DNA of 44,266 nucleotides from an uncultured Acidimicrobiaceae bacterium (lineage in GTDB: Bacteria > Actinomycetota > Acidimicrobiia > Acidimicrobiales > RAAP-2). Each line of letters starts with the position of its first letter. Positions within the stretch are counted from its first letter, which is position 1. The stretch lies in the NCBI GenBank assembly GCA_937975915.1, contig CALJTY010000046.1, forward strand, positions 1 through 44,266, in the 5' to 3' direction. The position numbers and the translations under genes are program-made. The notes beneath the pieces are model-generated. The model saw nothing but the letters and a program-made list of their open reading frames with translations, ran no database searches and was not told where the DNA came from. This document shows positions 25,007 to 31,366 of the stretch, piece after piece.

Positions 25007-25261
25007 CTAGGCGCTCAAGCTGCGCTGCGCCCTTCCGAGCTTGCGTCGTTCACGTTCGCTTTTGCCGCCCCAAACACCGTGATCTGCGTTCATTTCAATG
25101 GCGTATTCGAGGCATTCCACTTTTACGAAGCACTGCTCGCAAATACGTTGACAAGCAATTACGCCCCTTCCTTCTTGAGGAAAGAAGAGATCGCTTGGAT
25201 AATCGCGACATTTACCGAGGCGCATCCACTCAGTATTTAGTGAAAGTTGCTTACGTGTCAT
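25007..25261 (-). CDS. WhiB-family iron-sulfur transcriptional regulator
   Basis: Second WhiB protein, 84 residues from ATG 25259-25261. Cluster cysteines are C18, C41, C44 and C50, with an additional C37. The turn motif is GVWGG at 62-66 and the basic tail is SERERRKLGRAQRS. It is distinct from the neighbouring WhiB at 23911 and I cannot assign it to a numbered WhiB class. There is no convincing ribosome binding site before the ATG. A CRP/GlxR-like box lies 45 bases upstream of the start. It is followed 16 bases later by the formimidoyltransferase-like gene and is divergent from the small protein at 25417. Confidence 0.9.
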   Translation of the reverse strand: MTRKQLSLNTEWMRLGKCRDYPSDLFFPQEGRGVIACQRICEQCFVKVECLEYAIEMNADHGVWGGKSERERRKLGRAQRSLSA

Positions 25262-25305
25262 ACCGACAAATTACGACCTCAAAAGGAATTCAAGCCCATT
25301 AATAC

Positions 25306-25321
25306 CGTTACTTACGTCACT
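25306..25321 (-). promoter_or_regulatory. CRP/GlxR-like box upstream of the second whiB
   Basis: Read on the minus strand the site is AGTGACGTAAGTAACG, 13 of 16 bases identical to the box before the first whiB and in the same orientation relative to its gene. It keeps the strong left arm GTGA and the central TA of the GlxR consensus, but the right arm is weak. It lies between divergent genes and could also affect the small gene at 25417. Confidence 0.4.
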
Positions 25322-25378
25322 TCATTAGGCGTATTTAGGGCTAAATCAATCTCTTTAGAGGAGCCCGGATTAAGTCAG

Positions 25379-25384
25379 TAGAAT
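25379..25384 (+). promoter_or_regulatory. Candidate -10 element for the 92-residue protein gene
   Basis: TAGAAT lies 32 bases before the GTG at 25417. TTTAGA (25354-25359) is a poor -35 candidate at 19 bases. A strong AAAAGGAG ribosome binding site follows at 25405-25412. The 155-base gap between 25262 and 25416 holds nothing else clear apart from the CRP-like box. Confidence 0.3.
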
Positions 25385-25416
25385 GGTTATCCAGCAGTTC
25401 ACTTAAAAGGAGCATT

Positions 25417-25695
25417 GTGAGTCAGATTCCTGCCGCCGAGACAGTAGAAGTCGTAGACCCCGTTGGTCACGTCCAGGTGATCTACCTAGGACCAATTGCC
25501 CCTCACTGGGAGTGTCGCATGGTGTTTGGTGACGAAGAGCAGATTCAAGCATTCGTTGACCGCATTGACGCACGACTTCGTTTTCTTCCTCCACACGACC
25601 CACAGTTCCGTCGCAATCGTGAGCGCGTTAACCGCGACGCCGAGCGTGAGAACCTACTCGTTGAGTGGAACCTCGGGTACGAAGAAGAGGCTTAA
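25417..25695 (+). CDS. Small soluble protein of unknown function (92 aa)
   Basis: I do not recognise this protein. It starts at GTG 25417 behind a strong AAAAGGAG ribosome binding site four bases upstream, so it is well expressed by design. The first half (HVQVIYLGPIAPHWECRMVFG) reads as beta strands with one cysteine. The middle (DEEQIQAFVDRIDARLRFLP) is an amphipathic helix, and the end is highly charged, ending EEEA. No signal peptide, membrane segment or known motif is visible. It is divergent from the whiB operon and its TAA overlaps the stop of the zincin-like gene in a shared TTAA. Confidence 0.7.
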   Translation: MSQIPAAETVEVVDPVGHVQVIYLGPIAPHWECRMVFGDEEQIQAFVDRIDARLRFLPPHDPQFRRNRERVNRDAERENLLVEWNLGYEEEA

Positions 25696-26819
25696 GCCAG
25701 CGGCGAGTTTGTAACTCGCTCGTACCACGTAAGTGGAGCATCAAGTTCAGCTGTTGATGGAAGCCCATCAACACGAAGCAGCGCGTCAAATGCCTTGAGT
25801 GAATACTCGCGCTGAATAGTTGCTACGAACTCTGCTGCTTTTTCGTGATGCGGACCCTGCGTTGAAATACCAAAGAGCGCGGCCGCAGCGTCTTCACCAC
25901 GAGCATCACTTCGACGGTGTCGCTTGAACGCCTCGGTGAGTGGGGCGTGTGGGCCCATAATTGCTTCAGTAATTTCGTCGCCTGCAGCGACGAAGAATGC
26001 ACTAAGCACACTCATTGCAGCATTGATAGCTCTGTTCGCATCGGTCTCGGCGGGCATCTCAATTCCATCGAGCAGTGCCTCAGGGTTTCCCATCATTGAA
26101 GCCATGTCCTCAGGGTTGATCATTGAGGTGAGCTTGCTCATGATGTCGCCTTGAGCCTGGGTTGATTCCTTTACCGTGTCGATTAGAAGAGCTCGCAGTG
26201 CGTCTCCAACTCCGGGCTGAGAAAGAACTAGCGATGCCACGAATTCTTGAGCAGTGGCGAAGCAGTAGACCTGATCACGGTCAAGACTCCAATCTTCAGC
26301 GAACTGTTTCAGGTTATTCACTACGAGTAGACGGTCATTGTTTGTTCGTGGCAAGGGCAAGACGGCGAGTGACCATGCGCGTTCAGAGAAGTGCCCAGCC
26401 ACACTTCCGATCTGAAATCCTGCAAAGAGAGGGCCAAGCGCTTGCGTCATTTGCGCCATCATCGGGTTCGCTTCCGCTAGTTCAGAGCTAATAACTGGAG
26501 GAGTAGTGACATTGGCTTCGAGATGTGGTCGCCACTGTGCAAGGGCCGCCTGAGTAAGCGCAGTTCGGTTCACCGCAGTAACAACTGGATCGCTGGGCAC
26601 ACCGAAGAGTGCATCAACGTGTCGGCCAATAAGTGGACTGAGTTCTTCTAAACGTTGGCGTTCTGGCGGAAGTGGATTTGGATCACCATCTTCTCCACGC
26701 GCAATGTTTAAGGCGAGCTGTGTCGCGGTGTCGAACCACGCGTTTGGACCCTGCTGGCCAAGCATCGAGAAGATGTCGCCAAACATTCCACCAAAGCCTT
26801 CAAGGGGATTATCGCTCAC
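25692..26819 (-). CDS. DUF2342/zincin_2-family protein lacking the HExxH motif
   Basis: The 375-residue protein follows the layout of the actinobacterial putative zinc hydrolase family DUF2342 (sometimes labelled coenzyme F420-associated). It has a glycine-rich start (NPLEGFGGMFGDIFSMLGQQ), the segment LGPLFAGFQIGSVAGHFSER near residue 128 and a C-terminal end reading PLTWYERV. In active members the helix after this region holds HExxH. Here the aligned stretch is ATAQEFVASLVL at 188-199, so both histidines are replaced (Q191 and A195) while the glutamate remains. I infer a non-proteolytic homologue. Start is GTG 26817-26819, six bases after TAAATT on the minus strand, as in a leaderless transcript. 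Its 3' end overlaps its convergent neighbour. Confidence 0.75.
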   Translation of the reverse strand: MSDNPLEGFGGMFGDIFSMLGQQGPNAWFDTATQLALNIARGEDGDPNPLPPERQRLEELSPLIGRHVDALFGVPSDPVVTAVNRTALTQAALAQWRPHLEANVTTPPVISSELAEANPMMAQMTQALGPLFAGFQIGSVAGHFSERAWSLAVLPLPRTNNDRLLVVNNLKQFAEDWSLDRDQVYCFATAQEFVASLVLSQPGVGDALRALLIDTVKESTQAQGDIMSKLTSMINPEDMASMMGNPEALLDGIEMPAETDANRAINAAMSVLSAFFVAAGDEITEAIMGPHAPLTEAFKRHRRSDARGEDAAAALFGISTQGPHHEKAAEFVATIQREYSLKAFDALLRVDGLPSTAELDAPLTWYERVTNSPLA

Positions 26820-26825
26820 GTATCT

Positions 26826-26831
26826 AATTTA
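26826..26831 (-). promoter_or_regulatory. Candidate leaderless-type -10 for the zincin-like gene
   Basis: TAAATT on the minus strand ends exactly six bases before the GTG at 26819, which would place transcription start on the first base of the start codon. It lies in a 50-base divergent region shared with the MreB-like gene. No ribosome binding site is present. Confidence 0.4.
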
Positions 26832-26855
26832 GGCCCAAGTGAGTCCAATGCGACC

Positions 26856-26861
26856 TAGCAT
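26856..26861 (+). promoter_or_regulatory. Candidate leaderless-type -10 for the MreB-like gene
   Basis: TAGCAT lies eight bases before ATG 26870. The leader would be at most a few bases long. It supports ATG 26870 over TTG 26861, which would fall inside the -10 element. Confidence 0.45.
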
Positions 26862-26869
26862 TGAGACCT

Positions 26870-27874
26870 ATGGCATCAGACGTCGCAATCGATATAGGTA
26901 CGTCGTTTACCCGACTTGCGACCGCTGAACGTGGGGTTTTATTCAATGAACCGACCATCGTTGCGATTGATACCAACTCTGGTGAAGTCGTCGAGGTTGG
27001 CTACGGCGCGAAAGACGCAGTCTCTCGAACATCTCGTCACGTGGTGGCATTTCGCCCACTGGCCCAAGGAGCCACCATTGACTTTGACGTAACAGCACGC
27101 TTGATTTCAGGTCTCTTTCAACGCACGGGGCTTTCTAAATTCAGTCGAGCTCGTGTTGTCATGAGTGTGCCAACGCTCGCAACACCAATTGAGCGCCGGG
27201 CTCTACGCCAAGCTGCGATTCAAGCAGGAGCTCGTGAAGTGAGCATGGTCGAAGCACCGATCGCCGCTGCAATTGGACTTGGACTTCCGGTCCAAGATCC
27301 AGTCGGCTCGGCTGTCGTAGTACTTGGCGGCGGTGCATCAGAAGCCTCAATTATTTCTTTAGGTGGCATTGTTAGCTCCAGCTCACGCCGACTTGGTGGA
27401 GTTGACCTAGACCTCGCCATCGCCACTGCGCTTCGCCAGCACTACTCAGTTGTTGCTTCACCAGAAACGATTGAAGCGCTGAAGTGCAACTTAGGTTCTG
27501 CACTTGGCTACAGCGAGGGAATGAATCAACGGATCCTTGCTCGAACAGTGGAGCAAGGAAAGCTCACTGAACTAGAGGTTGACGCTTCGGTTATTAATAA
27601 TGCGATTGTGGAAGTTCTAAGCGCAACAGTTCGAATGATTCAAGACTGTCTGGGTGACGCACCACCAGATCTTTCACAAGACGTGAGTTCAAACGGGCTG
27701 ATTTTGGTTGGTGGACACGCTCTGCTCAGTGACTTTGCTGAGCTAATCGCGGACGCAACAGGCGTCGAAGTTGAAATTTCTACTCACGCTGACTTGCGAG
27801 TTATTGAGGGACTTCAGTTGTGCCTGGAAGAAATGTCGTCACTGCATTCACTTTTTCGAAGTGCTGAGCGTTAA
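26870..27874 (+). CDS. MreB-like actin-fold protein
   Basis: About 334 residues from ATG 26870. The actin/Hsp70 ATPase fold is recognisable in MreB form: phosphate-1 motif AIDIGTSFTRLA near the N-terminus, VVMSVPTLATPIERRAL, the connecting helix VEAPIAAAIGLGLPVQDPVG, GGIVSSSSRRLGGVDLDLAI, and an adenosine motif LILVGGHALLSDFAELI near residue 275. The phosphate-2 motif reads VVVLGGGASE where MreB has VVDIGGGTTE, so the acidic residue is replaced by leucine, which may reduce nucleotide hydrolysis. There is no mreC, mreD or penicillin-binding protein gene nearby, so a cell-shape role is not assured. Its stop overlaps the HEAT-repeat gene by four bases (TTAA). Confidence 0.8.
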   Translation: MASDVAIDIGTSFTRLATAERGVLFNEPTIVAIDTNSGEVVEVGYGAKDAVSRTSRHVVAFRPLAQGATIDFDVTARLISGLFQRTGLSKFSRARVVMSVPTLATPIERRALRQAAIQAGAREVSMVEAPIAAAIGLGLPVQDPVGSAVVVLGGGASEASIISLGGIVSSSSRRLGGVDLDLAIATALRQHYSVVASPETIEALKCNLGSALGYSEGMNQRILARTVEQGKLTELEVDASVINNAIVEVLSATVRMIQDCLGDAPPDLSQDVSSNGLILVGGHALLSDFAELIADATGVEVEISTHADLRVIEGLQLCLEEMSSLHSLFRSAER

Positions 27875-28545
27875 TCGTTTTCTTCTCGGCCTAACTGGCT
27901 GACCGCTGCACGAACTTGCCAGTCACGGTCCTCACTAGCTTTTTCCAGCGCAGCATCAATGTCGGGGCCGTCGAAATTTGAAAGTGCAACGATTGCTCGT
28001 CGTCGAACGGGTGGCTTATCTTCAAGCGCGTTCAGAATTGTTTCTCTGGCTCGGTCATCGCCAATAGCGCCAAGGGCGGCGACTGCAGATTCGCGACAGC
28101 GTGCATCATCGTGAGAACTAGCAATGCTGCACAGTGCATCTACCGATGGAACATAGAGATGTTCACCAAGTGCAAAAACTGCACCATCGACAACTAATGC
28201 ATCCGCATCACTGAGCAGACCAAGAACTTGGTCCAACAATGCGCTGCTGCTTGGTTCGTGATGAGCAAAAAGATTAAGAGACTCACGTCGCACATCGACG
28301 TCCGTGTCACTGAATGCGCTGGACCAGTTGTCAGCGCTGAGTACGTTCTGTCGGGCGCCAGCTCGTAATGCGAGAACACGCTGGCGTGCATTGGAAGCGC
28401 TTAATCCCTTGGTGATTGTTTCGAGGTGGTCAGCGCCTTGCGCGAATCCAGCTCTAAGTAACGACTCTTCAAAGGAGTCCGGTAGCGTGGGTTCATTACT
28501 TTGCACGAACCCATTCCACCATCTTCTAAGCGCCGCCGTCGCCAC
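27871..28545 (-). CDS. HEAT-repeat protein
   Basis: The 224-residue soluble protein is built of alpha-helical HEAT-like repeats of about 30 residues. Examples are VRRESLNLFAHHEPSSSALL, CRESAVAALGAIGDDRARET, RRRAIVALSNFDGPDIDAAL and a last unit around WQVRAAVSQLG. Such proteins are scaffolds or phycobilin-lyase relatives; no catalytic residues are visible. Start could be GTG 28545 or, 13 residues later, GTG 28506. Either way its 5' end overlaps the divergent protease gene beginning at TTG 28501. Neither start has a clear ribosome binding site. Function unknown. Confidence 0.7.
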   Translation of the reverse strand: MATAALRRWWNGFVQSNEPTLPDSFEESLLRAGFAQGADHLETITKGLSASNARQRVLALRAGARQNVLSADNWSSAFSDTDVDVRRESLNLFAHHEPSSSALLDQVLGLLSDADALVVDGAVFALGEHLYVPSVDALCSIASSHDDARCRESAVAALGAIGDDRARETILNALEDKPPVRRRAIVALSNFDGPDIDAALEKASEDRDWQVRAAVSQLGREEND

Positions 28546-29628
28546 TTGGCGCCAATGATCACGGTAATTGTGGTTATTTCCTCAATTGCCATCATGCAGC
28601 ACATAAATACCTCGCAGTATGCGATTACTCCCGGTGAGGCGACTCCAATAGCGCCACTCATGAAAATTGAAGGGATCGCGACCGAGAAGCATTTGGACAA
28701 AATTGAACTTGTTGACGTCTATCTTCAACAGCTCTCTGTTTGGCAGTGGATTGGTGCGCAGTTTCAATCGCATGTTGCGTTCATCCCCGCCACCGCACTG
28801 ATCACTCCCGGGCAGCCAACGAGTGAGCTCGCTCCTCAGGGGTACTTAGAAATGCATGACTCTAAACAGTCGGCATCAGTTGCTGCGTTCAGAGCGCTTG
28901 GATACAAAATTCCTGGCACCCCAACAGGGGCACTCATAACTGGGATCAACTATCCATCACCCGCGTGGAACGCACAGTTAAACATCGCCGATCGAATTGT
29001 TCAAGTGAACTCAACCAAGGTGACTTCATCATGTGGGCTGATAGGTGCAATGCATCTCTACGCTCCGGGACAAAAAGTTGTGCTGACAGTTGAGAAATCT
29101 CATTTTTCAAAAACTGGTGAAATCACCTGGGCAAGCGCTAAGCCAGTAACGATGAAGCTCAAAAAATCTCCGAGCTACGTTGGTCAGTCTGGGTGTCAAG
29201 GTGTTAACGGAGCGAATAAAGGTTGGCTCGGAATCTCTGTTGAAGATTCAACAAGTTATTCGCTTCCAGCGAAGGTAACAATTGACACCAAATACATTGG
29301 TGGTCCATCAGCTGGTCTTTCGATGACCCTCACGCTCATTGATGCGCTGAGTAGGGGATCACTCACGAACCACCAAGTGGTTGCGGCGACGGGGACAATC
29401 AACGCACATGGAGATGTGGGCGACGTTGGCGGGGTGGCTCAAAAGACAGTTGCGGTCTACAACTCGGGTGCCCGGGTATTCCTAGTTCCAATGAGTGAAG
29501 TTGCAACAGCGAGAAAAGTTCATGAGCCAGGACTGCGCATCATTGGCGTCTCAACCCTCGACCAGGCGCTCAGTGCTTTGCGAAAACTGGGCGGAGCACC
29601 GCCAATTCCCCTGACTCAAGCCAAGTAA
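28501..29628 (+). CDS. PDZ-domain Lon-like serine protease (S16 type), membrane-anchored
   Basis: The 375-residue protein has a basic N-terminus (SSKRRRRH), one transmembrane helix at about 17-34 and a PDZ domain at about 135-190 (SPAWNAQLNIADRIVQVNST). A C-terminal Lon protease domain holds the catalytic serine in YIGGPSAGLSMTL near residue 270 and the partner lysine in DVGGVAQKTVAVYNSG near 314. The active site therefore looks complete. The arrangement matches the YlbL-like family widespread in actinobacteria and firmicutes, thought to cut membrane or secreted proteins. The TTG start at 28501 keeps the basic segment before the membrane helix; ATG 28555 would remove it. TAGCGT at 28483-28488 may be its -10. 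Confidence 0.88.
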   Translation: MHEPIPPSSKRRRRHLAPMITVIVVISSIAIMQHINTSQYAITPGEATPIAPLMKIEGIATEKHLDKIELVDVYLQQLSVWQWIGAQFQSHVAFIPATALITPGQPTSELAPQGYLEMHDSKQSASVAAFRALGYKIPGTPTGALITGINYPSPAWNAQLNIADRIVQVNSTKVTSSCGLIGAMHLYAPGQKVVLTVEKSHFSKTGEITWASAKPVTMKLKKSPSYVGQSGCQGVNGANKGWLGISVEDSTSYSLPAKVTIDTKYIGGPSAGLSMTLTLIDALSRGSLTNHQVVAATGTINAHGDVGDVGGVAQKTVAVYNSGARVFLVPMSEVATARKVHEPGLRIIGVSTLDQALSALRKLGGAPPIPLTQAK

Positions 29629-29653
29629 GCCCAACTTTCACCTTAAAAAGCCG

Positions 29654-29659
29654 TAGCAT
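29654..29659 (+). promoter_or_regulatory. Candidate -10 for the DivIVA-like gene
   Basis: TAGCAT lies nine bases before ATG 29669, with no ribosome binding site between, in the same arrangement as at 26856. Confidence 0.4.
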
Positions 29660-29668
29660 TGTAGGGAT

Positions 29669-31345
29669 ATGGACGAACGTCGAAAGCTCTCAACAACGCG
29701 TCAATCATCGACGGAAATTGTCAGGGTTAATTTCTCAACTCTGAGAAAAGGTGGAGTTGACCCAAATGAGGTGCGACTACACCTCGAAGCAGTTGCTCGT
29801 GAGATGTCACTTCTTGAAAACAGAATTCAAGAAATCCAAGGTCAACTCTCTGAAGCGCAGCGTCGTGCTGCGAATCCAACGTTCGACGAGTCAACGCTTG
29901 CAAGCGCATTAGGAACCCAGAGCGCCGCAATCCTTCGCGCCGCCCATGAAGAAGCTGCGCGAGTTACAAGCGAGGCGCAAGAAAGAAGCGCACAAATTTT
30001 CTCCGAAAGTCAACAACGAAGTGCACAGCACCTCATTGAATCTCAAGAGCGAGCACTGGCCTTGGTTTCTGAAGCTGAAGCCACCGCTACGCAACTCGAC
30101 GTTGATGCACGAGCTGCGGCAGAGCGACTTATTGATTCGGGCAAGCTCAACAGTGATGCGCTTGTTGAGCGTGCACGCGAACAAGGCAAAGCAATTCTCG
30201 AACAGTCAAATGAAGCACGCAAAACAGTGCTTAATGATCTTGCTGTAAAGCGCAAGGCGCTGCACATGCAAATTGATCAACTTCGCGCAGCTCGTGACAC
30301 ACTCATCACATTTGTGAGTGCAGTTGGCGGACAAATTGAAGGTGTGCTTTCACAACTCAATACTTCTGATGAGGCCGCGAGGAATGCAGCGCTCGAGGCA
30401 CTTCGCCTGCGTGCTCCATCACCTGAGCCAACAGAAGAAGAGTTGCTGTCAGGAACACCACTTCGACTGGTTCCTGACGCCGAAATGACTCCGACCCCAG
30501 ACACCACCATCGCGCCAAAGCAAAGGGTTCGCAAAGCCACAAAGTCACCAGTTAATAACGAAGGCACACTTCTCGAAGATGACCCTTCTGGCACAGATGT
30601 TGTGAATGAAATTTTCGCTCGACTTCGTAAGGCCACCCTCGAAGAGCGCGGAGCTACAGCTCCAGCGCCTGCTCCAAAGAAGGCAACCACGACCAAGCCA
30701 GTGACTGCAGCTGGAGAACTCTTCCAACGTCGTGATGATGCGCTGAATGACTCGCTCGACGCATTGACTCGAAAAGTTAAAAGATCACTGCAGGATGATC
30801 AGAACATCATGCTTGATCGTCTTCGTGGCGTACAGGGCATGATTACGACTGAACTCGAAGATGAGCACGAACAGCGTGCCCGATATGCCGATGCTTCATT
30901 TGAAGCACTCGCTGAAGCTGCTCAGGCTGGCTTAGCATTTGCAAAGTCTGAATCAGGTGCTTCAGGTGGCTCTGTTGACAAGAACGCAATCAAAGAATTT
31001 GCAGCCGACCTAGCGGTCACCATTGTTCTTGCTCTTCGAAAGAGAATCACTGGCGACACTGTTGGTGATGGAGCCGAGCGCGCTAACGCTGCGTACAAAG
31101 AATGGCGCGGTGCACGCGTAGAGCGTCTCTGTACTGATGCTGCTCGACGTGCTTTCCATTTGGGCATCGTGAGTGGCGCTCAAGGCGGACAAGTACGTTT
31201 TTACGTATCGCCAAGCGATGCGCCATGTGATGCTTGTGCCAGTGATTCACGAGCCGGTGAAATCCAGGCTGGTAAGGCCTTCCCATCAGGCGCCAAGCAC
31301 CCTCCGCTACATGCGGGCTGCGCCTGTGCCGTGATTCCTGTCTAA
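29669..31345 (+). CDS. DivIVA-like coiled-coil protein with a phage Mu gpF-like C-terminal Cys/His motif
   Basis: The 558-residue protein opens with a DivIVA-type segment (VNFSTLRKGGVDPNEVRLHL at about 20-39), as in Wag31/DivIVA membrane-curvature proteins. A long coiled coil follows at about 40-230, with repeated SEAQERSAQ-like units. Residues about 250-340 are a low-complexity Pro/Thr/Ala linker and 350-500 are further helices. The last 39 residues form a compact motif: C520 and C523 (CDAC), then KHPPLHAGCACAV with H544, H548, C551 and C553. This resembles the zinc-like end of the Mu gpF/SPP1 gp7 minor capsid family (C-x2-C ... HPP-x-H-x2-C-x-C). No phage genes are nearby. A cell-pole or division scaffold role is inferred from the N-terminus; the role of the tail is unknown. 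Confidence 0.75.
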   Translation: MDERRKLSTTRQSSTEIVRVNFSTLRKGGVDPNEVRLHLEAVAREMSLLENRIQEIQGQLSEAQRRAANPTFDESTLASALGTQSAAILRAAHEEAARVTSEAQERSAQIFSESQQRSAQHLIESQERALALVSEAEATATQLDVDARAAAERLIDSGKLNSDALVERAREQGKAILEQSNEARKTVLNDLAVKRKALHMQIDQLRAARDTLITFVSAVGGQIEGVLSQLNTSDEAARNAALEALRLRAPSPEPTEEELLSGTPLRLVPDAEMTPTPDTTIAPKQRVRKATKSPVNNEGTLLEDDPSGTDVVNEIFARLRKATLEERGATAPAPAPKKATTTKPVTAAGELFQRRDDALNDSLDALTRKVKRSLQDDQNIMLDRLRGVQGMITTELEDEHEQRARYADASFEALAEAAQAGLAFAKSESGASGGSVDKNAIKEFAADLAVTIVLALRKRITGDTVGDGAERANAAYKEWRGARVERLCTDAARRAFHLGIVSGAQGGQVRFYVSPSDAPCDACASDSRAGEIQAGKAFPSGAKHPPLHAGCACAVIPV

Positions 31346-31354
31346 GTTTCGCCC

Positions 31355-31360
31355 TAGGCT
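31355..31360 (+). promoter_or_regulatory. Candidate leaderless-type -10 for the UPF0182 gene
   Basis: TAGGCT ends six bases before GTG 31367, the exact spacing for transcription to begin at the start codon. There is no ribosome binding site. Confidence 0.45.
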
Positions 31361-31366
31361 GTTCGC

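Noticed and set aside
30277..30696. 139-codon open frame on the minus strand
   Set aside because: Antisense to the linker of the DivIVA-like gene. Ser/Val-rich low complexity with no start signal.
29669..31345. Prophage remnant suggested by the gpF-like C-terminus
   Set aside because: No other phage gene, integrase or attachment repeat is near. The motif is joined in frame to a DivIVA-like coiled coil and the flanking genes are ordinary chromosomal ones.
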